DNA from: Cacajao melanocephalus | Lineage: Eukaryota > Chordata > Mammalia > Primates > Pitheciidae | Reading direction: 5' to 3' | Assembly: GCA_963573385.1 (NCBI GenBank) | Contig: CAUYLG010051115.1 | Coordinates: 1 to 64,000, forward strand | Length of the DNA stretch: 64,000 nucleotides | Part shown: piece by piece, positions 1 to 12,530 of the stretch | Position numbering within the stretch: the stretch's first letter is position 1 | Layout of the letters: every line of letters starts with the position of its first letter | Position numbers and translations under genes: made by a program | The notes under the pieces: generated by a model | Seen by the model: only the letters and a program-made list of their open reading frames with translations | Database searches by the model: none | What the model was told of the DNA's origin: nothing

Positions 1-145
1 CTGGGCAGTAGAACAAGAATCCTGTTCTCTCTCCCTCTTTTTCTTCCTCTTTCTTTCTCTCATACATTCTTTTTCTTTCTTTCTTTCACTCTCACTTTCT
101 TTCCTCTCTTTTTCTTTCTTTCAAAAAAATAAAAAAAAAAATAAG
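1..145 (+). repeat. Alu 3' end remnant, then CT-rich and A-rich low-complexity tract
   Basis: The first 30 or so bases resemble the CTGGGCAACAGAGCAAGACT segment near the Alu 3' end. They are followed by a TTTCTC/TTTC pyrimidine tract to about 121 and an A-rich stretch at 122-144. The element is cut by the window edge, so the Alu call is tentative. Confidence 0.45.
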
Positions 146-419
146 ATTTAGTCTCCATTCATGCAGAAACCACAGTACTCTGAGGCACAAGACTATGAGC
201 AAATCATTACAAAATTATAAATACCATCATAAAGGAATATTTCATGTCTTATAGAGGCGATGTAATGAATACTACAGGGGTACAATATAATCAGAGGAGC
301 TACAGAAGATTTCAGCGAAAAGCTAATAATTGAATTATATTCCCAGAAGTTCACCAGGTAGATGATGTGATCAATAATCTGAGCAAAATGGTAACACGAG
401 CAAATATAAGTGCAAACAA

Positions 420-640
420 GCTATGGCTAGTGGGTTAAATCCTGCCTGCCAGTTGTTTCTGTAAATGAAGCTTTATTGGAACACAGCCAAACTCATTCAT
501 TTAAATTACATATTGTCTATTGATGTTTTAATGCTACAATGGTAGAGCTAAGTAGTCGTAACAGTAACCACATGGCCCAAAGCCTACAGTATTTCCTATA
601 TTGCCTTTGATTGAAAAAGTCTGCTGACCCCTGGCATAAA
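420..640 (+). mobile_element. hAT-Charlie-type non-autonomous DNA transposon relic
   Basis: Contains the diagnostic block TTATTGGAACACAGCCAAA followed by TATTGTCTATTGATG, ATGGCCCAAAGCCTA and the terminal GTCTGCTGACCCCTG. These match the old hAT-Charlie MITE whose ends read CAGGGGTCAGCAAAC. About 215 bp, diverged. Exact subfamily not determined. Confidence 0.7.
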
Positions 641-950
641 ATAAATCAGAAAAATTTAGATTAGGTGAGGACTAATCAATGTAGGTAAAAAAATCATGAA
701 AGAAAACTTCACCTTAACAACTGAGAAAACAATATTTGATTAAGGTTTTTCTTATTCTATTGTTTTGCTGGTTTATTTTAAAGATATAAAATGCTTTGGT
801 GCAGATATATAAATATAGTGACAGATATACAAACACACACAGACACACACTGAATTATATGAATAAGATATGTGGGCTTTTAAATACTTTTCTGCCATCG
901 AATCTACAAACTTCCTAGATTTTTGTTTTATTCATCTTTGTATTCCCTAC

Positions 951-1302
951 TGTATTAGCCAATTCTCACATTGCTGATAAAGACATACCTAGACCGGGCA
1001 ATTTACAAAAGAAAGAGGTTTAACTGGACTCACAGTTGCATGTGGCTGGAGAGGCCTCACAATCTTGACAGAAGGCAAGGAAGAATAAGTCACATCTAAC
1101 GCGGATGGCAGCAGGAAAAGGGAGCTCGTGCAGGGAAACTCCACCTTATAGAGCCATCAGATCTCACGAGACTTATTCACTATCACGAGAACAGCATGGG
1201 AAAGACCTGCCCCCATGATTCAATTACCTCTCACAGGGTCCCTCCCACAAAAAGTGGGAATTCAAGATGAGATTTAGGTGGGGACACAGCCAAACCATAT
1301 CA
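951..1302 (-). mobile_element. MaLR solo LTR (THE1/MST type)
   Basis: Read on the minus strand it starts GATATGGTTTGGCTGTGTCC, CCACCTAAATCTCATCTTGA and contains the typical GATCTGATGG and CACAATC/GGCCTC blocks, ending near TGGCTAATACAG. These are hallmarks of THE1/MST LTRs of the ERVL-MaLR group. About 350 bp; no internal ERV sequence flanks it. A short (CTCA)n sits at its upstream edge (1302-1320). Confidence 0.85.
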
Positions 1303-1402
1303 CTCACTCACTCACTCACTATTGCCATTAGGTGTCTTTCCTATTGAGGACCCATCTCTGTAAGCTTAGGATCCCAACCCTTCTGAACTGGCTTTTTTTT
1401 GA

Positions 1403-1712
<310 letters not shown>

Positions 1713-2140
1713 GAGTTTTTATTTCATTAGTTTTCCTCATTCTTCCCTGTGTCTTCAACTCTTCCCATACTGTAAAGTCCTTAACACTTCAGCATTCAGA
1801 CATGCTTTACTTAAAAAAGGAAATCATTCTCCATTAATAGCACATTTCCATTCAGCATTTGCCCTATTTTTTTTTTACAGCCAAGCTTCTTAATAAGGCT
1901 GCTTATGTTTATGGTCTTTAGTGCTATGTCTCCTGCTGACTACTTAACACACTTCAATTTGTTTTCTCTTCTGCCTCTCCATAGGAACTTTCCTTACTGT
2001 GGTCACCAAAGGTGTCTATGTTGACACATCAGATGACTTTTTTCGTACTCATTTTACCTGATTCTCTCTTCTACTTCAACAGTCTTTCCTTATGGTTTCT
2101 GAGCCGTAACTCACCTGTAGGCATTTTCTTCCTTTCTGGT
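1713..2140 (+). repeat. L2-like diverged sequence
   Basis: CT-rich sequence with weak similarity to L2 3' region phrases (CTTCCTCTGCCTC-like and TTCCTTACTGTGGTCACC). Very diverged, so only a tentative call. Confidence 0.3.
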
Positions 2141-2369
2141 TTTCCTTTCTTGGCATTTCCAAAAGGTTCAACTCTTTTACCTCTAGATATTGAAGGTATC
2201 TTAGTTGGGGTTCTCTAAGGCAGTAGTTTGCATGCAGGTGGTTTTTAGAACGTGCTTGTAAAATTTTAGGAGCTCAATAATGCATACATATGGATGCAGA
2301 GTTTAGAATAATGGGCAACGAGGAATCCACGGGGTTGGTCGGGGGGGATGGATGATGGCACGTTTCTTG

Positions 2370-2515
2370 GTGGGTACAATGCACATTGCTCCAGGATGGA
2401 TGCAATGAAGGCCCTGACTACACCACAAGGAAATATGTCAATGTAGCAAAATTGCACTTATATCCCATGATTATATATAAATAAAAATTCAAAATAAAAA
2501 AGAAAATAATAAAAG
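2370..2515 (+). mobile_element. L1 3' UTR fragment
   Basis: GGTGGGTACAATGCACATTG, a GATGGATGCAATGAAGGCCC block and an A-rich end at 2480-2525 match the L1 3' end consensus (tgggtacagtgtacactgct...). 5'-truncated; upstream L1-like sequence may begin near 2220. Confidence 0.6.
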
Positions 2516-2662
2516 AAGAAAAGGAAAAATGCTTGCAGAACTAATATCTCTAAGGGAGTAAGAAAAGTATAATGTGGAAGGAAGTAAAAAAGCAATGTAG
2601 TAGAGATCTCAATCAACCCTGTGGGAAGCTCTGCAGCTAGGAGGAATATGAATATATATACA

Positions 2663-2696
2663 AACACACACACACACACACATACACACATACACA
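2663..2696 (+). repeat. (CA)n microsatellite
   Basis: About 14 CA units interrupted by TA. The open frame over it reads as Cys-Val repeats on the minus strand and is not a gene. Confidence 0.9.
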
Positions 2697-2699
2697 TAT

Positions 2700-3750
2700 A
2701 AGCATATGTGTAAACTTTTTATAAGAAATTTGTCTCACACAATTTTAGGGGTTGACTATACCAGTCTGAATTTTGTAGACAAACAGGAAGTGAAGATAAC
2801 AAGCTGACTGAAACTGGAACCTCAAGGACATGAGCTAAAATTAGTTATGCATAGAGGATGGTTTCTTTGACCAAGGAAGGCCAAAACCCTTTTTTAAAGA
2901 CTTTCCAAAGGATTAAGCTTCACATTTCAGCTTAAATTGTAGATCCCTTGGGTTCACAATTCACTTTAATCATCCCTAATCTTTCACTGTTTTTTTTCAG
3001 CATCAATATATCAATATATCAATAGCAGTCAAAGAGAGCCACTTCCTTTGAACTTCCCAAACCCCCAAATTATGCTTTTGTTACAGGTGCATTCAGTTCT
3101 TCTATAAGCCCATTCCAGTTAATTCTGGTAAAGTTTTTAACAAACGCCCACTATAGCCTGCTAGGAACTATCCATATTCCAACTACTACTAGTGAGGGAG
3201 TTTTCATTGCCATTAACTGGTGGATTATCCAGCAACAAAATCCTGTTTCAGAGACTGTGTCCTAAGACTACTTTCGGCACCAGCAGTCTTCTGGCTCCCC
3301 AGAAGTCTCAGGTGATCCGATAGCTATCTGCAGCTGGGATGGTCTTTCAGAACTGTCCCACACGAAAGCAAGGAGCTTCAGTATTTGTTTTCCCACATTG
3401 TGTAATCATTGCAAATGAGCTGCACCAGGCAGGAGACTCAAGCAAGAGTCCTTCTGTGGGCACAGTTCCTAAAGGGGGACTCAGCTATGAGTAATCAGCA
3501 GCCAACACCAACAATAGCTGGGAAATGAGTGCTTTGGTCCTTAAGGAACAATCTGTTCAGTACAACAGAGCATCCACTACAAGTGAACGATCTTATCATT
3601 CCCATCTTTCCATTCTACTTCCTTCTTGAGTATTCTTTTCCAAAATTGCAGAATTGTTGATGACACCGAAGCTTACGTCTCTAGTCCAAGCTTCATCTTA
3701 GAGCTTCTGATTGATACATCCAATTGCTTATTTTAAAATTTACTTAAATA
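2700..3750. other. Unassigned sequence
   Basis: No ORF, RNA gene or repeat that I recognise. A short (ATCAATAT)n-like run lies at 3001-3023. The GC-richer block 3240-3560 has the texture of an old LTR or DNA element but I cannot name one. Confidence 0.5.
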
Positions 3751-3754
3751 TTAT

Positions 3755-4133
3755 GTGGCAATTAAAACTGTACACATCTAAAAGTGAACTCTGAAAATCA
3801 ACTCCCAGTGAAATTATGTCTTTTGTAGCAACATGGATGGAGGTTATTATCCTAAGTGAAATAACTCAGGAACAAACCAAATACCATATGCTCTCACTAA
3901 TAAATGAGAGCTAAGCTGTATGCTATGCAAAGGCATATAGAATAGTATAATGGACATTGGAGACTCAGAAGGTGGGAGGATGGGAACAGGATGATTGGTT
4001 TAAAAAGTTACCTGTTGGGTATAACGCACACTATTCGGGTGATGGGTACACTTAAAGCCCAGAATTCACCATTTTGTAATTTATCCACATAACCAAAAAC
4101 TACTTGTACCCCTAAAATTATTGAAAAAAAAAT
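3755..4133 (+). mobile_element. L1 3' end (ORF2 tail plus 3' UTR)
   Basis: Contains AGCAACATGGATGGAGG, CATATGCTCTCACTAATAAA, GGGTATAACGCACACTATTC, GGGTGATGGGTACACTTAAA, and CTACTTGTACCCCTAAAATT followed by an A tail at 4124-4132. 5'-truncated, no usable frame. Confidence 0.9.
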
Positions 4134-4204
4134 AGTTTCTCTTCCAAACTTCCACAACTTAATAAATGGACCCTGTACCCAGTAATTTCTCATGCAATAA
4201 AATT

Positions 4205-4465
4205 GGAAGTCTTCTCTGATAGTTTCTCCCTTTGCCTTCCATATCTAATCTATTTGCAGTAGTTTTATTTCTGCCTGCAATATACAATAACTTTGGCATG
4301 TCTCCACTTCATTCTAACATGCCCTCACTGTCACATCACAGCAATCTCTCTATTTCAGTTCTAGACTAAGTCTTCTGTTGTTGAAACTACTGCAATAGCG
4401 ACTTGATAATTCTAACTCCCTCACTTGCCTTCCTCTAATCCACATAGCAATTAAAGTAACCACGC
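4205..4465 (+). mobile_element. L2 fragment, part 1 (interrupted by Alu)
   Basis: CTACTGCAATAGCGACTTGATAAT followed by CTCCCTCACTTGCCTTCC corresponds to the L2 ORF2 block ctggattactgcaatagcctcctaactggtctccctgcttcc. It continues after the Alu at about 4790, so the Alu landed in an existing L2. Confidence 0.65.
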
Positions 4466-4469
4466 TTGT

Positions 4470-4775
4470 GGCTGGGTGTGGTGGCTCACGCCTGTGATCC
4501 CAGCCCATTAGGAGGCCAAGGTGGGCCAATCACGAGGTCAGGAGATCAAGACCCTCCTGGCCAACATGGTGAAACCTCATCTCTACTAAAAATACCAAAA
4601 GTAGCTGGGCATGGTGGCACGCACCTGTAATCCCAGCTATTCAGGAGGCTGAGGCAGGAGAATCACTTGAACCTGGGAGGCAGAGGTTTCAGTGAGCTAA
4701 TGCCACTGCACTCCAGTCTAGATGGAAGAGCGAGACTCCATCTAAAAAAACAACAACAACAACAACAAACAAAGG
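4470..4775 (+). mobile_element. Alu element
   Basis: Full-length dimer from GGCTGGGTGTGGTGGCTCAC to a CAACAACAAC-type tail. Inserted into the L2 relic. Confidence 0.97.
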
Positions 4776-4789
4776 AAGGATGCTTATAA

Positions 4790-4960
4790 CACTTCAGAAG
4801 TTTAACATTTCTCTCCAGTTAAACAAAGAGCTCCTGTTTTAGCCCCTGCCTGCCTTTCCAGTTTTATTTTATGCTACTCTGCACCTTACTTGTACTAATT
4901 TGGCAAGTAAACTCAATGCGTTCGTTTCCACTAGATAATAAATTTCATGAAGACAAATTC
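4790..4960 (+). mobile_element. L2 fragment, part 2
   Basis: TTTCCAGTTTTATTTTATGC and CACCTTACTTGTAC fit the L2 3' region (tttatttttctccatagcac-like). Continuation of the fragment before the Alu. Confidence 0.45.
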
Positions 4961-5451
4961 TGCACTAATTTTGAGAATTTATATTCCCAAATGTCTGGTC
5001 CCTACTAAGAATAGGATAAATACTAAACAGAAGAAAGTGAAACTCATCAAAAAATTAAATCTAAGTAAATAAAGTAAGAACAGAATAAACATACTTTATG
5101 CTTAAAAAACAATAAGATATAGCTCTCACTTCAGTATGTCAAGGACATCCAAAAAGTGAGGGCTGCTCATAGTTCTAAAAGAAGTCCAGGTTGCATTAAA
5201 TTAGGTATACTTCAACTAAAAGGAAATACAGAACTCAAACTGGTAAACATAATGAAACTAAGAAGTGGGAACTGCTTATAGAAAAATCCTTAGTAGGAGC
5301 TGAAGGCATGCTGATGTGATAAATGTTCCAGTGACTCTAAAAGACAATGTTCTTAGATGCAGATGGTGAAAGTTTCCATCAAAGCTTCCATGGCATGATA
5401 AATCAAAAAGGTATTAATTATAGGCAATACTGAAACAATTCACAAAAATAG

Positions 5452-5545
5452 CTTACCACCATGGCACATGTATACTTATATAACAAACTTCCATGATCTG
5501 CACATGTACCCCAGAACTTAAAGTATAATAATAAAATTATTAATA
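5452..5545 (+). mobile_element. Short L1 3' tail
   Basis: GCACATGTATACTTATATAA, CTGCACATGTACCCCAGAAC and TTAAAGTATAATAATAAAAT form the last 90 bases of a primate L1. Everything upstream is truncated. Confidence 0.85.
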
Positions 5546-5639
5546 GCACGTAAAATTTACTTTGTGACCCTAGACACCTTACATCTTATTGACTCATGTA
5601 ACCCGTCTCCTATGGATAAAAAAACTAAAGCTGAGAATT

Positions 5640-5865
5640 GTTTTTATTTTATTTTTTTATTTTATATATTTTTAAAATATATATTTTATTGCATTTTAGG
5701 TTTTGGGGCGCATGTGAACAACACGCAGGATTGTTGCATAGGTACATACATGGCAATGTGGTTTGCTGCCTTCCTCCCCATCACCTATATCTGGTATTTC
5801 TGCCATGTTATCCCTCCCCAACTCCCCACCCCCCAGCTGACCCTCCCCTCGTAGCCCCTCACAGA
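5640..5865 (-). mobile_element. L1 3' end fragment, inverted
   Basis: Reverse complement of an L1 3' UTR: T-rich start, TAGGTTTTGGGGCGCATGTG, TAGGTACATACATGGCAATG, and GTTATCCCTCCCCAAC. It closely matches the plus-strand L1 end at 11372-11505, so the two are the same subfamily in opposite orientation. Confidence 0.85.
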
Positions 5866-6930
5866 CCTCAACAGAGCTCACATTGGTGGAGGCAGGATTT
5901 TAACTCAAGCGGTGTGACTTTAAAATTTAGAGAGTTTGTCTCAGAAGAAATTGTAACCACCACATTATATGGTCAGTTCTGGAATATTATAGGTTCAGAA
6001 AGACATCAATCTATAAAGTCAATTGAAAGAAATCATCAGCCATCATCTTGACAGAAACCTAGAAGCTCCTGAATCAGCATCAGTGTGCCATTTATGACCT
6101 TAAAATTTCTGTCTCAGGTAAAATGTTTATTCTGAATTTAAAAAAATAAAGACTGGCAGAAAAACTAGTCACTAGTAGTTTATAAAACCATAATAAAGAA
6201 CAGCTGATTAGGTATACTCTATTTTTCCTAGGAATATAACCTGTTGTCTAGGTTAAAGTTAGAATTATGAGAATCAGTGAAATGAGATAGGTTGTAGAAC
6301 GCAGGAAAGACTACTAAGAGAAGAAAGAATACCTTGGAAAAGCTAATTCTACCAAAACAGATGACATCTACCACAATCCACTTTTGAAAAAGATGGGAGG
6401 AGATGGGTTGAGTAGAAAAAGGAGAGAAAAAAGCAAGGAATATTAGGGGGTTAGTGATATTGCAATGTTTTAATTCTGCCCTGCTATTCACCTCTGTTTT
6501 GTGTTAGGGAACTGACAGAGAAATATACAATAAACAATATGCAAAGGGGAGCAAAGATTCTATTAACAGCTATGTCAGTGGCTAACCCCAATTTGGGTTT
6601 TCTAGTAAAGCTAGGTTGGTGCACAAGACTTAAGCAATAGTCTCAAGCGAAACTTTCAATGGTTAGAAGAAAATGACTCCAAATCTGGGGCACTTATCAC
6701 CCTTAGTCTATCAAATTGAGAAAGGAAGGCAAAGAGAAAAGAAACATAACAAAGATGACAGCAACCTCACTGATGGTCTAGCATATGTCTGGCATAGAAG
6801 AAATGGAAGAGAGAGTGAGAGTATGGGATAAGATCCTGCATCCAGTTTCCTTCCAGGTACAAAAGACAGTGAGAGATGAAGGTACTAAGTAAGAGGCAAG
6901 CAAATTGTGTCAGAATGCTCAGTATCCCCT
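5866..6930. other. Unassigned AT-rich sequence
   Basis: No gene. Nothing recognisable beyond a 17-base match to the start of the MADE1 mariner MITE (AGGTTGGTGCA, near 6613), too short to call. Confidence 0.5.
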
Positions 6931-6935
6931 AGGTT

Positions 6936-7456
6936 TACTAATTGTCTAAGAATACTCAAAAGTCTCAGTATAGTTTTATTCACAGCTGTGATTTACTACA
7001 GTGAAAGAAGATAAAGCAAAATCAGCAAAGGGATAAAGTGTGTGGGGTGAAGGCCAGGGGAAATCAGGCACAAGCTTCCAAGAGTCCTCTTCAGTGGAGT
7101 CACACAGGATACACTTAATTCCTCCAGCAACAAGTTGTGACTTGCATGGAGTGTTGTCTCTAAAGGAAGCTCTTTTAGACACTCAGTGCCCAAGGTTTGT
7201 ATTGGAGGTTGATCACATAGGCATCTTGCCTAGCACTTATGGAAATTCCAGAGTCCCAGAAAGAAAGCAGATGTTCAGTATAAACCCTATTGTTTGTACA
7301 AAAGTTTTGTAACATTCAGTCATTGTTATCAGTTAGAGTAGTGAGAATTGTCCTGAAATTTAAAGTTCCCAAATGCCAGCCAAGAGGTAAGCTTGCAAGC
7401 ACACTTTTCTAAGAAGGATAGCTGTCTCAGGCCCGGAATATTAACTTTTTTCTGAA
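6936..7456 (-). mobile_element. ERVL-type LTR (MLT2-like)
   Basis: Contains AAGCTTCCAAGAGTCCTCTT, GTGGAGTCACACAGGAT, CTTAATTCCTCCAGCAACAA, ACTCAGTGCCCAAGG, and ATAAACCCTATTGTTTGTAC, which I recognise from ERVL/MLT2-class LTRs in reverse. About 520 bp, no internal ERV genes. The 62-90 aa frames here are not genes. Confidence 0.6.
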
Positions 7457-7741
7457 CATAGATATATGTGTAATCTTTTACACACAACAATTGTACCTAT
7501 TAATAAATGTGAGCCAATAAAAATTTCATACCCTGTCCAAACAAATTATTATTCTCTATTCTTGAAGGCAGAAGAAAGAAAGAAATGAGAAGAAAGGTAG
7601 ACCAATCAAAGTAAAAAAGCATCTCTCTCTCCTAAAGAAATGCCAAAGTTGGTTCAAAACCAGTAAGTGAAGAATAAAAACTAAAAGTATAAAAAGTCAT
7701 AGAATCTTCCTTCCCATTTACCACACCCAGAAAAAAGTAGG

Positions 7742-8232
7742 TACTGTCAAGCCTCATTATATGTGGATTCCATATTTGCAAATCACCTGCTTGCTAAAAA
7801 TTTTTGTGACCCCCCCAAATTAATACCTGCTGCACTTGCACGGTTATTTGCAGTCATGAGAAGAGCAACCGAACATTTGTCTCCCCAGGTTGACATTCCC
7901 AGCTGAGCCCCAATTGTAATGAAGTTCTGTTTAGTGCTCCTAAGGACCTCCTATTGAAGTATTTTGTTAGAATAAAACGAAGTCTGTCTTCCTGCCTTGT
8001 GGATTTTATATATATATATAATGTTCAATGTTAATATATATCATCAATATATATTAAATAAGGTGTCTTTAAAGAGAAACACACATATACAAGATTATAT
8101 ATTAAAAGGTTGATGGAAATTTGATCAGAGGCTCTCAGGAGCCTATCTGAGAGTAATGCTTTACTATTCACTAATTCAGTCTGTGTGGCAACTTTATAGA
8201 ACAAAACTACCATAAGCAACGAGAATTGACTC
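7742..8232. mobile_element. TcMar-Tigger-type MITE
   Basis: The left end GTCAAGCCTCATTATATGTG and the right end ATAAGCAACGAGAATTGACTC form imperfect terminal inverted repeats. Internal blocks (TTTGCAAATCACCTGCTTGC; GGTGTCTTTAAAGAGAAACA; CAGGAGCCTATCTGAGAG) fit an old non-autonomous Tigger-like element. An AT microsatellite (8008-8060) interrupts it. Confidence 0.6.
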
Positions 8233-10273
<2,041 letters not shown>

Positions 10274-10947
10274 AGCAAATATATTTTCATGCTACTGATG
10301 ATGCAGGAAGGCATTTCAACTTAATATACCATAGGTATATCTTAGTATATCTGTTTATTGAAGCATTTTTAGTCATCCTTACTGAGAGTCAAAGCCAACA
10401 TAGAAACACAAAATATAATGATTTTCAGAGAACATGTCTAGATAAAAGTCTGATCTACCTTTTACTGATGGGAAAAGCAGTTTTCAGATGGTATGAAAAC
10501 ACTGGTCTCCAGGATAGGGCTTATGGCAAATGGCTGATATTCCACCTTGGTAAATGCCAGGTGCACCTGATAGTATCTCTACTATTATTCTTTATTTTAC
10601 ATAATTTGAAATTTTCAAAAGAGGAAGATTGTGATGTGCTGAATAAAATAAAAATCTTTAAGCAGGAGTTATTACATGTGTGTGAATATGTATGGTATAC
10701 TCAATACTTAGGTAAAATTGACTCCTCAAAGATCAAACATAAAAACTAAACATTTAAACTTCATAATGAATATATTGTTTTATTAATTTTTTGTGCAAAA
10801 ATATATATAATTTTTATATTTTAAAATTATATAAATATTGAATGTTACAATCTTACTGGGCACAATTATGAACTTTAAGAATAATGCCAAAAAACAAACC
10901 AAAAATAAAACCAAAATCCCAAACCTGGCATGTTAAATTTAAGAATC
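10274..10947. other. Unassigned AT-rich sequence
   Basis: The 93-codon frame at 10468-10749 has no recognisable domain. An AT-rich run lies at 10760-10845. Nothing else seen. Confidence 0.5.
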
Positions 10948-10948
10948 C

Positions 10949-11510
10949 TGGGTGGATCCAAGATGGCCGAATAGGAACAGCTCTTGATTGCAGTTCCCAG
11001 TGAGAACAATGCAGAGGGTGAGTGATCATCGCATTTCCAACAGAGTTATTACTGCCCACAGACCAGGGGATTCCTGGGCTGAAAAGTGCCACAAGTTTCC
11101 AGCATGGCTGCTTCAGCTGGCACAGCAGGTCTCCGCACAAAAACTCACACAAATCTGGGCGGCTGTTTCAACTGGTGCTTGGAACACCTGGGAGACAGAG
11201 CTGCCCATTCAACTGAAAAAAAGGGGCCTGAAACAGGGTGCCAGGTGATCTGGCTCAGTGGGTCCCACCCCCACAAAAACCAGCAATCTGAAATGCTCTG
11301 GACTGAGAGTTTCACAGCAAGTGCAGCTGGACCTGGGGACTATGGTAGAGACAGCGAGGGGTAGGGAAGTTGGGGAGGGATAACATGGGGAGAAATGCCA
11401 AATATAGGTGATGTTGGGATGGAGGCAGCAAACCACATTGCCATGTATGTACCTATGCAACAATCCTGTATGATCTGCACATGTACCCCAGAACCTAAAG
11501 TGCAATAATA
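10949..11510 (+). mobile_element. L1 with 5' UTR joined directly to 3' end (internal deletion)
   Basis: Begins like a primate L1 5' end (GGTGGATCCAAGATGGCCGA, ATAGGAACAGCTCT, then the L1P-type 5' UTR with CAGACCAGGGGATTCCTGGG). After about 11356 it jumps to the 3' end (GGGGAGGGATAACATGGGGA at 11372, CTGCACATGTACCCCAGAAC at 11476). Both ORFs, about 5 kb, are missing. Downstream it runs into the tandem palindrome region. Confidence 0.85.
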
Positions 11511-11883
11511 TATATATATAATTATATAAAGTACAATAATATATATAATGGTATTATATTTTATATAAATATATATAAAATATAAAGTGCAATGTCCCCA
11601 TCTTTTTTAAATTTATATATATATATATATACACATATATAAATTTTTAAAAAAGATGGGGACATTATAGAAAAATGGGAAAACATGGAAATAATAAAGT
11701 GCAATAATATATATATAATTATATAAAGTGCAATAATATATATAATGGTATTATATTTTATATAAATATATATAAAATATAAAGTGCAATGTCTCCATCT
11801 TTTTAAAAAATTTATATATATATATATATATAAATTTTTTAAAAAGATGGGGACATTATAGAAAAATGGGAAAACATGGAAAT
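11497..11883. repeat. Tandem duplication (about 199 bp x 2), each unit with an AT-rich palindrome
   Basis: The unit starts AAAGTGCAATAATATATATA at 11497 and again at 11696; the second copy is slightly shorter. Each unit has a long inverted repeat: AATGTCCCCATCTTTTTTAA... closing with ...AAAAAAGATGGGGACATT, at 11591-11666 and 11788-11857. The AT microsatellite forms the hairpin loop. The first unit begins within the L1 tail. Confidence 0.9.
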
Positions 11884-12179
11884 GCTTTTTGAGTTTAGGG
11901 GGAAATTGAAGAACAAGAACAACATGCTTCACAGATACCTTGGAGTTTTCACCACAGTGCAGCCTGAGAACTGAGGCATTTGAAAACTAGGTGAATACAG
12001 ACTTCCTAGGAATTCAGATCCTAAGAAGAAATAGATTAAATGTGATCATGCAGATGGTTGGATCAGCAAATATTTTAAAACCCAGAGAATTCAGTTATCA
12101 CATTAAAAGAAACCTGGTACCTACACTAAAATTTATTTACATTTGCCCATTTGGGCATTGTTCCTAAGAATGTTCTCAT

Positions 12180-12290
12180 CCTTATTACATTTCATCTCAC
12201 CTCTTTAGACTTCAATTTCACCATCTGTATGTTGAATTAGTTGGACTAGATGACTTCTAAGCTCCTTTTCAACTCTAAGCCTTAATAAGT
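12180..12290 (+). mobile_element. MIR fragment
   Basis: TTTCACCATCTGTATGTTGAA followed by GGACTAGATGACTTCTAAGC and TCCTTTTCAACTCTAAG is the MIR 3' core (ctagatgacctctaaggtcccttccagctct). Confidence 0.75.
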
Positions 12291-12449
12291 TTTTTAGTTT
12301 TTATTGAATTCAAGATCACACTTGGGAATGCCTTGGTCTCATTTGCCATGAAGAAGGTATTAGAAATAACAACGCTGGTAGCCATAGCAACAACAGCAAC
12401 AAAAATGCCCTGTAGAATACGCTAATTAGCTTGATTTAGCCATTCTATA

Positions 12450-12530
12450 AAGTATACATATATCAAAACATCATGTTGTGCACCATAAAATATGCAGTTT
12501 CTGTCAATCAAAAAATAAATTTTAAAAAAT
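12450..12530 (+). mobile_element. L1M 3' tail fragment
   Basis: CATCATGTTGTGCACCATAA, GTCAATCAAAAAATAAATTT fits the old L1M end (acattgtgtacc...tcaattataccteaataaa-like). Weak. Confidence 0.4.

Noticed and set aside
2458..2697. 79-codon frame with a Cys-Val repeat start
   Set aside because: Translation of the CA microsatellite.
6610..6660. MADE1 mariner MITE
   Set aside because: Only AGGTTGGTGCA and a few neighbouring bases match; the palindromic second half is absent.
11209..11505. 98-codon frame (and its relative at 5638-6051) with HRYIHGNVVCCL
   Set aside because: Both are antisense translations of the same L1 3' end.
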